Shown: in pieces, positions 39,739 to 49,550 of the stretch
Layout of the letters: the number at the start of each line of letters is the position of its first letter
How positions within the stretch are numbered: position 1 is the first letter of the stretch
Source of the DNA: Acidobacteriota bacterium
Lineage (GTDB): Bacteria; Acidobacteriota; Terriglobia; Bryobacterales; Bryobacteraceae
NCBI GenBank assembly: GCA_016871155.1
Contig: VFZO01000002.1
Span: forward strand, 1-64,000
Length of the DNA: 64,000 bases
Direction: 5' to 3'
Notes under the pieces: model-generated
What the model was told of the DNA's origin: nothing
Databases searched by the model: none
What the model saw: only the letters and a program-made list of their open reading frames with translations
Position numbers and translations under genes: made by a program

Positions 39739-40470
39739 TTACTTAGGCGCGTTGGGCGGCTTCTGGCGAACGTCGTATGGCGCTTTGAGGGCTTGGAACG
39801 GCATTCCGTTGAAGTCGTGCAGGCAAAGGGCTTCGCCGAGCGCGTGCCCGGCCAACGCGGCCGTCCACAGTTTTCCCTGCGCCGCCCAGGCCAGGCGGCC
39901 GCGATCCATGTCCGCCCAGTCCCAGCCGCCTTTTTCGTGCACCAGATCACCGCGAACCAGTGCGTAGGTGCGATAGAGGCCTACGGTCTGGCGTATCTCC
40001 CAACCGCGGGCGGCCGGCTTGTGGAAGTGGCCTTCGCGCAGCGGCCATCCATCGCGAAGCAGGCGGGCCAGGTAGAGCCGCGAGGTCCGAGGATACTCGC
40101 CGGCAATGCGGCGCACCTCGTCGCATTCTCGCGACTGCCTGGTGGGCAAAGCCTGCAGGATTGCGTATCGTTTGTCGTCGAGAAACCAGCCGCCAGACCA
40201 ACAATCTGGATAGTAGGCGACGGCCTTCAGATAGGGCGCCCGCGAGACCACGGTCCAGCCGATCTGCTCAATGCGATATTTGGAGGCCCGGTAGATGATA
40301 ACGTGCCGTCCGGAGGGTGACAGATCGCAGAACGGCGATTCAATCCGGCCGCGCATCCACTGTCCCAGGCGAAACGTGTCGTCGACGCGGTTCCATTTCA
40401 GTGTGCAAACTGACTTAGCGGTCCCATGGCGAATGGCAACTCCAGTGGGAGCGTTTCGGGCGAGGATCAC
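39739..40470 (-). CDS. Hypothetical protein
   Basis: 243 aa ORF with consistent coding character; start uncertain. Confidence 0.55.
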   Translation of the reverse strand: MILARNAPTGVAIRHGTAKSVCTLKWNRVDDTFRLGQWMRGRIESPFCDLSPSGRHVIIYRASKYRIEQIGWTVVSRAPYLKAVAYYPDCWSGGWFLDDKRYAILQALPTRQSRECDEVRRIAGEYPRTSRLYLARLLRDGWPLREGHFHKPAARGWEIRQTVGLYRTYALVRGDLVHEKGGWDWADMDRGRLAWAAQGKLWTAALAGHALGEALCLHDFNGMPFQALKAPYDVRQKPPNAPK

Positions 40471-40522
40471 GTCGAGCCGGGCGGGAGGTGTCTTCGGCAG
40501 TTCCCGCTTCCATTGTGGCGAA

Positions 40523-41260
40523 CTACACGCCTTGTTTGCGCAGGAGCACGAGCGGGCGCCCGCTTCCGTTTTGCCGGGAGAAGCTGCCGCGCAGCGTGCC
40601 GCCCGAATGATTCAGGGGAATCGAAATTCCCACGCCGCGCACGAGATAGTCGGTTCTCCAGTCGACAAGACGGCCGAACGGACTTCGATTGGGCCGCAGA
40701 CGGCCACCGTTGATCTCGATTCCATCGATTCGCCCGGTCACCGATCCATCAGGGGCGATGAGCAATTGGGCCTGGGGCGATTGCGCTATCCACTCTCCGG
40801 CGATAACCGCGACCGGCTCCGGAAATCCAGCAAACAGCGGGGGATCTCCGAGAATCTCGTTACCGGCGATGAGCAGGAAAAGCGGAAGCGGTCCAAGGGT
40901 CGCGATGGCGACCCACTTCGGGCGGGGCGGCGCGGGCCGACTCCGAAGGCGCCAGCCGACGAACAGATTGACCAGACCGACGGCGGCGGGCGCGGACAAG
41001 GGCCAATCCAACGGCTGCCTGCGGGCGAGTGCGGCGAGGAGAAGCCAACCGAGAACGGTCAGCCCTCCGCCGGAAAGCGGCCAGGACCAAGCGACGGCTA
41101 GCCCGGTAAACAGGCTGAACAGCGCGAGTGCATAGAAGTTCTCCCGTGCCGTCATCGTGAGGAACGGAGGAGGGCCATCCGCAACGACAAAGACGGCGAA
41201 GAATAAAAACAGCAGGCTGCCGGCGAGCCGGGCGATCCATTGGAGTGAGGCGAGTGTCAT
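40523..41260 (-). CDS. Hypothetical membrane protein
   Basis: Several hydrophobic segments in N-terminal half. Confidence 0.55.
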   Translation of the reverse strand: MTLASLQWIARLAGSLLFLFFAVFVVADGPPPFLTMTARENFYALALFSLFTGLAVAWSWPLSGGGLTVLGWLLLAALARRQPLDWPLSAPAAVGLVNLFVGWRLRSRPAPPRPKWVAIATLGPLPLFLLIAGNEILGDPPLFAGFPEPVAVIAGEWIAQSPQAQLLIAPDGSVTGRIDGIEINGGRLRPNRSPFGRLVDWRTDYLVRGVGISIPLNHSGGTLRGSFSRQNGSGRPLVLLRKQGV

Positions 41261-41336
41261 GGCGAGGCCAGAATCTCCGAATTCACGGCGGAAAGGTCTT
41301 TCGGAATTGTTTCGGAAACGCTTCGCGGATGGGAAA

Positions 41337-42119
41337 TCAACGGTTTAGACGTTTTCCGATTTCGACGGCGGCCGCCTGTGCGACGGCTTGGTCTGATTGT
41401 TCATAGGACTCGGCCCAAATCATCTTGCCGGTGTGAACGTCAACCAGACGGACGGTGAACCGGCGACCGGCGGTGAGCCGGTGGATCGAACCCTCCACCA
41501 GCATGTCGAGTCCGAGCAACCGGCCCATCAGGCCCATTGAGAGCCCGGCACGGCGGTGACGTTGCACGGTGCTCGGCGCGGTCACTTGCACGGAGGGAAG
41601 CTTGGAGAGCTCGGCAGCCAGCAGATCGGTGAAGGCGTTGACATACGACTGGCCATCTTCGCCGGGGCAGATGCATTCGAAAGGCACGACAGCGAGGGCC
41701 GCTCCGCTGGTTTGCGGCACGAACCGCGAAGGCACGTAGAACTGGTAATAGACAGTGGCCACGACGGCGACGGCGGGAAGCAGGAGAAGAAGGCGGCGAC
41801 GCCCTGCGGGCCTCGAAACGGCGGCTGGAGCGAACCGGTAGCCGCGGCGCGGAATCGTCTCAATCCAAACCGGCTCGCCGCCGTCGTCTTCCAGCGTTTT
41901 TCGCAGCAGGGAGATGTTGCGGGCCAGGCCGATTTCCTCAACCGTAGTGTCCGGCCAGACCAGGCGCATCAGTTCCTGCTTTTCAACCACCTGGCCTCGG
42001 CGTTCAATCAGAACGTGGAGTGTCTCCAGGACCTTGGGCACGAGCGGAAGCCGGTCGGCGCCTCTAAAAAGGAGCCGCTGATCTGAATCGTAGCGAAACG
42101 GACCGAACTCGTGGATCAT
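41337..42119 (-). CDS. Winged-helix (OmpR/CadC-type) transmembrane regulator with TolB-like domain
   Basis: FGPFRYDSDQRLLFRGADRLPLVPKVLETLHVLIERRGQVVEKQEL; TM LLLLLPAVAVVATVYYQFYV; ALAVVPFECICPGEDGQSYVNAFTDLLAAELS. Confidence 0.85.
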   Translation of the reverse strand: MIHEFGPFRYDSDQRLLFRGADRLPLVPKVLETLHVLIERRGQVVEKQELMRLVWPDTTVEEIGLARNISLLRKTLEDDGGEPVWIETIPRRGYRFAPAAVSRPAGRRRLLLLLPAVAVVATVYYQFYVPSRFVPQTSGAALAVVPFECICPGEDGQSYVNAFTDLLAAELSKLPSVQVTAPSTVQRHRRAGLSMGLMGRLLGLDMLVEGSIHRLTAGRRFTVRLVDVHTGKMIWAESYEQSDQAVAQAAAVEIGKRLNR

Positions 42120-42162
42120 CTGACACCAACGATTGTAGTCAAGCGGCATGAGAATGTAGAGT

Positions 42163-43056
42163 ATGCGCGCGTGGGTACTGCTGGCCGGCCTGGCGTGCCA
42201 GGCTGATCCTGTTGTGGACGTCGAATGGCTGCGCGCGGCGCAGCGGCGGCTGGGGGCGCGTTTGGTTGTAGCGGAGGCGAGTTGGGCGGCCGATGGTTCG
42301 GCGCCGCAGTACGCCGCGGGGCACATTCCCGGTGCGATTCATATCAACACCGATGTATTCGAGAACGGCCGGCCGAGCTGGCATTTGCGGCCAGTGCCGG
42401 AGTTGCACGCAGCGCTGGGCCGCCTGGGAATCGGCCCGGAAACGACGGTGGTCGTCTATAGTCAACAGACCATCGCGGCGGCGCGGGTGTGGTGGGTGAT
42501 GGAATACGCCGGCGTGCGGGATGTGCGATACCTGGACGGCGGGTTGGGGGCTTGGAAGCGCGCCGGCCTGCCTGCGGACACCGCGACCGTTTTCTTGCCA
42601 CCGGTGCGATTCTCCGGCCGGCCCCGGCCCCAGGTGTTGGCGACCACTGCGCGGGTGCGGCAGGCGCGAAACGCGGTTCTGGCGGATGTTCGAAGCGTTG
42701 CCGAGTTTCGCGGCGAGACCAGCGGCTACTCCTATCTGGACGCCAAAGGCCGGATTCCTGGTGCGATCTCGGCCGGCAACGCCGATGACGCGACAAGGCT
42801 CTACCAGAATCCGGACGGCACGCTGCGCCGCGCGGAGGAGATTCGTGCCTTGTGGCAGCGCACTGGAATACTGACGGGAGGTGAGGTGATTTTCTATTGC
42901 GGAAGCGGCTGGCGGTCCAGCCTCGCCTACCTGTACGCGCGCAGGTTGGGATTGCGGCGCGTCCGCAACTACTCAGATGGTTGGAGCGGCTGGAGTACGA
43001 TCTTCGAGCCAGGCGGCGGGCAGCGGCCCTCCCGAAATCCAGTGGAACGAAGGTAG
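42163..43056 (+). CDS. Thiosulfate/3-mercaptopyruvate sulfurtransferase (tandem rhodanese)
   Basis: Two rhodanese domains; VIFYCGSGWRSSLAYL active site. Confidence 0.92.
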   Translation: MRAWVLLAGLACQADPVVDVEWLRAAQRRLGARLVVAEASWAADGSAPQYAAGHIPGAIHINTDVFENGRPSWHLRPVPELHAALGRLGIGPETTVVVYSQQTIAAARVWWVMEYAGVRDVRYLDGGLGAWKRAGLPADTATVFLPPVRFSGRPRPQVLATTARVRQARNAVLADVRSVAEFRGETSGYSYLDAKGRIPGAISAGNADDATRLYQNPDGTLRRAEEIRALWQRTGILTGGEVIFYCGSGWRSSLAYLYARRLGLRRVRNYSDGWSGWSTIFEPGGGQRPSRNPVERR

Positions 43057-43060
43057 AGGT

Positions 43061-43410
43061 TCAGCGGGAAATCGAATGCCGGAATTGGGCGATGCGCCGG
43101 ATGAGGGATAGGGGGGCTTTTTCGTCAACGAAAATCGCAGCGTTCCCTTGCTGGCGATGTACGGCTTGATGCCGTCGCCCATCGCTTCCAAAAGCTCCGC
43201 GCCGATGGGGTAGATGGAAAAGTGCTCCTTGAACCCGGCAAAGTAGAGCACATTCCTATTGTTCAGCCGGTACGCGGGTATGTTGTAGGAGATCCTTTCC
43301 TCGGCGTTGGGCATCGCCTTACGAATCGTGGCGCGGACCCGTGCAAGTATCGCTCGGGCGGCTTCCGGTTGGGCGGCGAGGTACGCGTCGACGGTCTCGA
43401 CGGGTTTCAT
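43061..43410 (-). pseudogene. DUF1801-family protein with apparent 1-bp frameshift in a homopolymer
   Basis: MKPVETVDAYLAAQPEAARAILARVRATIRKAMPNAEERISYNIPAY...; adding one C at the run 43111-43116 restores KKPPLSLIRRIAQFRHSISR* ending at 43061. Confidence 0.7.
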
Positions 43411-43468
43411 GGCCATAGGCGTTCTGACGTAATGGTACAAAAAAGTTCTTTACACGGAACGGCTGGTA

Positions 43469-43505
43469 TGCTAAAAAACTAGCAGGAGGTGCTAAGTTTT
43501 TAGCA
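43469..43505. promoter_or_regulatory. Tandem BlaI-type operators
   Basis: TGCTA-AAAAAC-TAGCA (43469-43484) and TGCTAA-GTTT-TTAGCA (43490-43505), 21 bp centre to centre, immediately upstream of the BlaI gene. Confidence 0.75.
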
Positions 43506-43888
43506 TGACAACGCAACACACGGTGTCAAGGCGGGAACGGCAGATACTGGATGCGCTCTTCCGGCTTCGCGAGGCGACGGCGGCCGAGATCCAAACGGCG
43601 CTGCCGGACGCACCCAGCTATTCGGCGGTGCGGGCGCTGCTGCGGATCATGGAAGACAAGGGGCACGTCCGTCATCGCGAAGACGGGCCGCGCTACGTCT
43701 ATCTACCCGCGGCCGAGACGGCTTCGGCTAGCCGGTCGGCGCTGCGCCACGTGTTGGACACGTTTTTCGAAGGTTCCGCCGCTGGGGCGATGGCGGCGCT
43801 TTTGGACGATGACGCGGCGAAACTCTCGCGGGAGGAGTTGGACCGCATGCAGGAGTTGATCGCAAAGGCGCGGAAGGGAGGCCGGTGA
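43505..43888 (+). CDS. BlaI/MecI/CopY-family repressor
   Basis: LTRRERQILDALFRL-like start; EIQTALPDAPSYSAVRALLRIMEDKGHVRHREDGPRYVYLP. Confidence 0.93.
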   Translation: MTTQHTVSRRERQILDALFRLREATAAEIQTALPDAPSYSAVRALLRIMEDKGHVRHREDGPRYVYLPAAETASASRSALRHVLDTFFEGSAAGAMAALLDDDAAKLSREELDRMQELIAKARKGGR

Positions 43889-45384
43889 TGTTGGAATTGC
43901 GCTGTCTGTTCGGAGTAACGGTCCTGACGTTGGCCGCTGGGCTTGCCACGCGGCTAAGGCTTTCCGCGGCGCAAAGGCACTGCATCTGGACCGTGGCTCT
44001 GGGACTGTCGATGACCTTACCTTGGCTGCTGCAATGGTCCCCGCCAGTGGAGACCATTGTGGGAAAAAACGTGATCGAGATGCAGCGCGTGTTCATCACG
44101 GTGACGCCGCAAACCCCGGCCGCGCCGGTGGATTGGCCGAAGATGCTGTGGTGGGCGGGCATGGCGGCGGTGGGTGGGTGGTGGCTGTTCGGGTTTGTGA
44201 GGGTAGCGGGGATGGTGGCCGCTTCGTCGGAGCATTCGACGCATGACGGTGTGGCGGTGCGGATGTGCGCGGGGCTGCGAATGCCGGCGGTCGCGGCCGG
44301 TCCCGTAATTCTGATTCCGGAGGCGGCGGCAAGCTGGCCCTCCGAACGGTTGGAGATGGTGTTGACGCACGAGCTGGGGCACGTGCGCCGCTGGGATCTG
44401 TTGTGGCGGCTGATCGGTACGATCGCCTGCTGCGTGTATTGGTTTCATCCCTTGGCCTGGTGGGCCTTGGCACAACAAAGGAGAGAGAGCGAAATGTCTT
44501 GCGATGATCGAGTTCTAAATACACATACGGCGCCGGCCGCCTATGCGGAAGGCCTGTTAGCGGTGGCGCGGGAAGCGTCCGGACACGCTACGCCGGCCGC
44601 GCTGATGGCGATGGCGAAGCCGAACGAGTTGGAGGGCCGTCTGGTAGCGGTGCTGGACAACGGGCGCCGGCGCGGTGGATCCGGCGTGCTGGTTGCGGCG
44701 ATGTCGCTGGTGCTTGGCCTGATGGCGGTAACGCCCCTGGCCGCGTGGCAGGACGCATCCGGTGCGCAGATGAAGGGCGCGGTGCGCGATATGGTCGGCG
44801 TGATTCCGGGTGCAAAGGTCGTCCTAAGACTCAATGGGGATGGCGCGGCTTACGAGTTCGAGTCGGGGCCGGATGGACTGTATGCGGTGAAGGGTCTGCC
44901 AGAGGGCAGCTACAGCGTAGAGGTGTTGAAGCCCGGATACGCAGCGAATTCCCTGGGAAAACTGTCGATTACGTCCAAGATACGGCTGGCCGACTTTTTC
45001 CTCGAGATCGGCAGAATCCGCGAGACCGTTACCGTGGACGGCGGGAAGCGCGACTCAGCCGCCGCCACGTCCGCGTCCGATTCCGGTCCGAAGCGCATTC
45101 GGGTGAGCGGCAACATTCAAGCGGCCAAACTGCTGAGCAAGGTCAACCCGGTCTACCCCAAGGAAGCCAAGGCCGCCGGTGTGCAGGGGACTGTCCGCAT
45201 GCAGATGGTGGTAAGCAAGGAGGGCAATGTGATGGGTTTGACCCTGTTGACTTCGCCTTCGGCGGAGCTGGCCCGGTCCGCGATGGAAGCGGTGACGCAG
45301 TGGAAGTACTCGCCCACACTGTTGAATGGAGATCCTATTGAAATTCAGACAATCGTGGACGTGAACTACACTCTGGCGCCCTGA
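43885..45384 (+). CDS. M56 (BlaR1-like) membrane peptidase fused to carboxypeptidase-regulatory and TonB C-terminal domains
   Basis: MVLTHELGHVRRWDLL; GAVRDMVGVIPGAKVVLRL; VNPVYPKEAKAAGVQGTVRMQMVVSKEGNV. Confidence 0.9.
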   Translation: MMLELRCLFGVTVLTLAAGLATRLRLSAAQRHCIWTVALGLSMTLPWLLQWSPPVETIVGKNVIEMQRVFITVTPQTPAAPVDWPKMLWWAGMAAVGGWWLFGFVRVAGMVAASSEHSTHDGVAVRMCAGLRMPAVAAGPVILIPEAAASWPSERLEMVLTHELGHVRRWDLLWRLIGTIACCVYWFHPLAWWALAQQRRESEMSCDDRVLNTHTAPAAYAEGLLAVAREASGHATPAALMAMAKPNELEGRLVAVLDNGRRRGGSGVLVAAMSLVLGLMAVTPLAAWQDASGAQMKGAVRDMVGVIPGAKVVLRLNGDGAAYEFESGPDGLYAVKGLPEGSYSVEVLKPGYAANSLGKLSITSKIRLADFFLEIGRIRETVTVDGGKRDSAAATSASDSGPKRIRVSGNIQAAKLLSKVNPVYPKEAKAAGVQGTVRMQMVVSKEGNVMGLTLLTSPSAELARSAMEAVTQWKYSPTLLNGDPIEIQTIVDVNYTLAP

Positions 45385-46403
45385 GTCAGGCGGAGAATGA
45401 ACTGCTCCATGACCGTCCGGTCATCGGGGCGAACATCGCGAAGCCCCCGGTCGGCTTCGAAGATCCAACGAACGGCGGCACGCATCTGGGAAACCTGGAA
45501 AGCGGCCGCCGTTTGGTGTATCTGCTCGGCGCGGGCGCGCCACATGGGCACGCCCTGTTTGGAAAAATGCGCTTGAACGGCGTTGGCGTTGGACAGCCGC
45601 GCCTCGCGGGCGGTGATGGCAAAGCGAAACTGCGTCGCGAGAAAATTGAGAGCCAGCGGCAGATACTCGCCGTCGCGAACCAGCGTGTCGAGAATTTCAA
45701 GCGACGTCTTTCGATCACGCCGGCCCAGTGCGGCGACAAGATTGAAGATAGTCGCTTCCCGTGCGTCGGGCACGAGCTTTCGAACATGCTCCACGTTCGC
45801 GTCGCTGGTCAGCAGGCGGAGTTTGTCGATCTCGTTCGAGATTCGCGACGCATTGGCTCCCGTGGCCTCCACCAGCAGCTCCAATGCGTCGTTGGCGATG
45901 ACCAATCCCCGCTGCTTGGCCAGACGCTGCGCCAGGACGCGCGCTTCCATCGGCGTTGGATGGGGGAACTCCACAACCGCCTTGACCGGCGCGAAGTACT
46001 TGCGAATTCGCTCGATCTTGGTCTTGTCGTCGGCGCCGAAATCGTAACGGCCGCTCTGCAGCACCAGGGTCACACCGGGTGTGGGATTCCCCGCGTAGCG
46101 AACGAGCGCCGCGGGGGGTTCGGTGGCGTCTCCCTTGGGCAATGCCCCCTCGGCGCCCGTGATCCAGATCAGGCGGTTGGCGGCAAACAGCGAAAAGGAG
46201 CAGGCGTCGTCGATGGCCTCGTTGAAGTCCACCTCGTCCAGATCGTGGCGCACATAGCCCTGCTCGCGATCTTCCTCCGGCAGCGCCTTTTCCAGTAGCG
46301 CACGCCGGCACTCATCGCGTTTCCAGGCATCGGGTCCCAAAAACAGGTATACAGGCTGGACTTTGCCGGCTTTGAGTTGCGAGAGCAGTTCGTCGGGGCT
46401 CAT
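45366..46403 (-). CDS. holA: DNA polymerase III subunit delta
   Basis: VYLFLGPDAWKRDECRRAL..., L-x-LVEATGANASRISNEIDKL. Confidence 0.9.
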   Translation of the reverse strand: MSPDELLSQLKAGKVQPVYLFLGPDAWKRDECRRALLEKALPEEDREQGYVRHDLDEVDFNEAIDDACSFSLFAANRLIWITGAEGALPKGDATEPPAALVRYAGNPTPGVTLVLQSGRYDFGADDKTKIERIRKYFAPVKAVVEFPHPTPMEARVLAQRLAKQRGLVIANDALELLVEATGANASRISNEIDKLRLLTSDANVEHVRKLVPDAREATIFNLVAALGRRDRKTSLEILDTLVRDGEYLPLALNFLATQFRFAITAREARLSNANAVQAHFSKQGVPMWRARAEQIHQTAAAFQVSQMRAAVRWIFEADRGLRDVRPDDRTVMEQFILRLTQGARV

Positions 46404-46405
46404 GG

Positions 46406-46912
46406 CTAGAACGAAGAGAGAACGGCGGAAACAACCGACCGGGCCACATCGCGGCTCAGGCGGTCCAGCGCCTGGTCGGACTCCTCAAAGTATTGTGCCT
46501 GGTCCACCGAGATTTCGTAGCGCTCGCGGACCTCGAGGTTGGGACGCGTGTAAAGCACCTTTCCAGTGGCGCGCTCAGTGAGCGTCAACTGCATCAGCAC
46601 CTGCACAGTGACGCCGGCAGCCCGGCCTGTGTTCGCGTCGAAAATGGTCGGAAACGCGACGTAGTTCGTGACGGCGCCGGAGAGAACCGCGTCGGCCTGC
46701 GTACGGTCGGAGATCACCTGATAGCGGGTGCGTGTGATGAACTCCCTGGTGATGGCTTCGGCGAGTTTGTCGGGGAGCTTGTAGCGCGCCGACAGGTTTC
46801 CGAAGTTAGCGACGGCAATGGTTTGCACGGATTTCGGAAGCAGATCGGCCTTGCCACCAACGTGGTAACCGCAGCCGCCGAGCAACAAACAAAGCGCCGC
46901 CGCGTACTTCAT
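46406..46912 (-). CDS. lptE: LptE-like LPS assembly lipoprotein
   Basis: LCLLLGGCGYHVGGKADLLPKSVQTIAVANFGN. Confidence 0.85.
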   Translation of the reverse strand: MKYAAALCLLLGGCGYHVGGKADLLPKSVQTIAVANFGNLSARYKLPDKLAEAITREFITRTRYQVISDRTQADAVLSGAVTNYVAFPTIFDANTGRAAGVTVQVLMQLTLTERATGKVLYTRPNLEVRERYEISVDQAQYFEESDQALDRLSRDVARSVVSAVLSSF

Positions 46913-47760
46913 AGCAGCTCCTTTAAAGCCTCCATGGCGGCATCCGCCTGCCAGCGGAGATTGTCGGCGGCAAGCCAGAACCAGGCCGCGTTGGCGTTGG
47001 CCGGGTCGAGCTCCATGGCGCCGGCGGCATAGCCGCTCATGCCGGCCATTCCGGTATTGTCGGGAGGGTCCAGATCCGCGTCGCGAACGTCGACGCCGTT
47101 GTCGCGCAACTTCGCAGCCACAGAGGCAAGGTTCGGCCGCGAGGGAAACTCCACCCACAGCGACATCGTGAGACCGTGGAACGTTGGCGCGCGAACGAGC
47201 TTTATGGAAACAGGTACTCCCTGCAGCGCGACGCGCAGACCGGCCTGCCGCGGGGCGGCGGCGAGCAAGTTAAACGCCAGCTGCGCGTCGAAAACGTCCT
47301 TGGGAACCGGTTTGAAAGAGAGCAAGGCGACGGTCTGTTTTTGCAGCTCTCCAATGCCCGCGCGGCCTTCGGCGCTGGCCGGCTCATGTGCCGTGACTAC
47401 GGCTCGAAGTACGGGTTGGTCTAAATCCTCAAGAAATTGCCGTACCAGCCCCGCGGCCGGATGAGGAATGCGCCGTTTGGCGTCAGGAATCTCCCCGGTG
47501 AGATCGACTACGGGCCGGTCCACGCCGCGCAACCGGGCGGCGGCAGCCGGTCCGCTTGCCGCCACGACGATCGCGGCACAGTCCTCGAGCATGTCGTCGT
47601 CCAAGGCCGCGACAACCTCGATTTCTTCTTCTGTGGCGGCAAATACGGCGCCCGCGCCCGTGGCAAGCGTCGCCAGTTGGAGCCGGGGTTTCGCGTCGTA
47701 GACCTCGCGAACCTCTTTGCCAAGAAGGGTATCCGCGCCGACCAGCAGGACACTAGCCAA
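46909..47760 (-). CDS. Aspartate-semialdehyde dehydrogenase-like protein (apparently lacks catalytic Cys)
   Basis: ASVLLVGADTLLGKEV; AHEPASAEGRAGIGELQKQT aligns with Asd 'QAVSGAGKAGIEELxxQ'; TTG start overlaps lptE/pssA neighbours. Confidence 0.75.
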   Translation of the reverse strand: MASVLLVGADTLLGKEVREVYDAKPRLQLATLATGAGAVFAATEEEIEVVAALDDDMLEDCAAIVVAASGPAAAARLRGVDRPVVDLTGEIPDAKRRIPHPAAGLVRQFLEDLDQPVLRAVVTAHEPASAEGRAGIGELQKQTVALLSFKPVPKDVFDAQLAFNLLAAAPRQAGLRVALQGVPVSIKLVRAPTFHGLTMSLWVEFPSRPNLASVAAKLRDNGVDVRDADLDPPDNTGMAGMSGYAAGAMELDPANANAAWFWLAADNLRWQADAAMEALKELL

Positions 47761-48652
47761 TCTGAGTCTCCGGCGCTGGAGGCGGCGTTTTGACGCTGCG
47801 CTGTAGTAGGCCGCCCAGGCGCACGAGTATGCCGCTGGCCACATAGGTCGCGGCCATGGCCAGCAGAACCTGCTGCGAGAAGTAGAGGATCAGGTAGATA
47901 AAACAAGCCAGCGAAATGACCGACTTGAAAGAACGGGGACTCAGCAGATTGAAATCCTTAAAGCTTCGATACCGCCAGGCGGAGACCATCAGAAACGAAA
48001 GCAGGCCCAGCAGGCCCAGCCAGACAACGGCCGCCAGCCAGTGCTGCACTGGGCGCGAATCCAATGCGTAGATCACACTGGCCACCATGGCGGCGGCGGC
48101 GGGAATGGGAAGACCGACGAAGTATTTGCGGTCCGGCCGGCCGGGATTCATGGGTACGGGATTCGTGGTTACGTTGAAGCGCGCCAGGCGGGCCGCGCCG
48201 CAAACCAGGAAGAGAAACGTCACCAGGTAGCTGGCGCGAAGCAGATGGGTACGGGTACCGGCGTCAGGCAGTACCGACCAATCGACAAACTGCACGCCCC
48301 AGGCGTAGGCCAGCACACCGGGCGCGAGGCCGAACGAAATGACGTCGGCCAGGGAGTCGAGCTCGCGGCCAAAGTCGGAAACGGTGTTGGTCATCCGGGC
48401 GATGCGACCGTCCAGACCATCGAGGAACACGGAGATGCCAATCATGATGCAGGCCAGTTCAAAATGCTTCGCCGCCTGCACGGGCGCCGTCTGGTAAGCG
48501 ATGGCGCCCTGGAACGATTCCATAATCGCCAGGAATCCGAGCAGAATGTTACCCGACGTGAACAGCGTGGGCAGCGCATATGCGGCGCGCCGCGGACGTC
48601 GGTCCGGTGATTTGGGATCCACAAGCCGTTCGGCAAGATTAAAGCGAGGCAC
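47753..48652 (-). CDS. pssA: CDP-diacylglycerol--serine O-phosphatidyltransferase
   Basis: DGLDGRIARMTNTVSDFGRELDSLADVISFGLAPG. Confidence 0.95.
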   Translation of the reverse strand: MPRFNLAERLVDPKSPDRRPRRAAYALPTLFTSGNILLGFLAIMESFQGAIAYQTAPVQAAKHFELACIMIGISVFLDGLDGRIARMTNTVSDFGRELDSLADVISFGLAPGVLAYAWGVQFVDWSVLPDAGTRTHLLRASYLVTFLFLVCGAARLARFNVTTNPVPMNPGRPDRKYFVGLPIPAAAAMVASVIYALDSRPVQHWLAAVVWLGLLGLLSFLMVSAWRYRSFKDFNLLSPRSFKSVISLACFIYLILYFSQQVLLAMAATYVASGILVRLGGLLQRSVKTPPPAPETQIG

Positions 48653-48658
48653 TTTAAG

Positions 48659-49258
48659 TTAGCCCTTTCTGCGGGCAATGACGTCGGAGCCGGCGGAGAC
48701 CCGCTGGCCCTCCTTTACCGTCACCGACCATTCCGGACCCAGAAAAACGTCGACGCGCGAACCGAACTTGATGTATCCGACGCGGTCCCCTGCGGCAACG
48801 GCATCACCGGGCTTCTTGTAGCAGATAATCCGGCGGGCGATGAGCCCGGCGATCTGCGAGAAGACAACCTTGCCTTGCGGGCCTTCGACGGTGATGAAAT
48901 TCTGCTCGTTGTCCGTGGTGGCTTCTTCCTTGCTCGCCACCAGAAACTTGCCGGTTTTGTAGGTGACGTCCGTGATTTTCCCGGCGATCGGAGACCGGTT
49001 TACGTGAACGTCGAATACGTTCAGGAAAATCGAAATCCGGGTTCGCTCGCCTTCCGGCTTGATAGCGACCACCTTCCCGTCGGCTGGCGAAACCGCCACG
49101 GGGCCATCCGGAATAGACCGCTCCGGATCCCGGAAGAACCAAAGGCAGAATATCGCCAGAATCACGAAGGGAATGGAAAACGCCGGCTTCGTGAGATAGC
49201 CGGCCAATGCTCCGCCGGCTAGAAAACCGAGCGCGTAGTAGATACCGTCAATGACCAT
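48659..49258 (-). CDS. psd: Phosphatidylserine decarboxylase (short, archaeal-type)
   Basis: SPADGKVVAIKPEGERTRISIFLNVFDVHVNRSPIAG; IKFGSRVDVFLGPEW. Confidence 0.94.
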   Translation of the reverse strand: MVIDGIYYALGFLAGGALAGYLTKPAFSIPFVILAIFCLWFFRDPERSIPDGPVAVSPADGKVVAIKPEGERTRISIFLNVFDVHVNRSPIAGKITDVTYKTGKFLVASKEEATTDNEQNFITVEGPQGKVVFSQIAGLIARRIICYKKPGDAVAAGDRVGYIKFGSRVDVFLGPEWSVTVKEGQRVSAGSDVIARRKG

Positions 49259-49550
49259 GGGGTCTGATCTAGTATTCTCTCAGAAACCCCGACGAGACCG
49301 CTTGTTACGGGTTCCGCCCCTCGCCGGACATGGTGAGAATCCGCGCGTCTCGGAGCCCGTCGAGGGGGTCCCGGTGGAGCGTGGAGGGGTTCGGCCCACA
49401 GAATCTCTTCTCGCCGCAGGACGATCCGAATCGCGAAATCGACGACATCGTCGGGGATGCGAAATCGATCGACAAGGAGGGCAGCCGGCGACCGCATCGA
49501 CCCAAAATTTTCGCCATGGAGCGCAGCATCGTTGTTACCCTGAAACTCTG

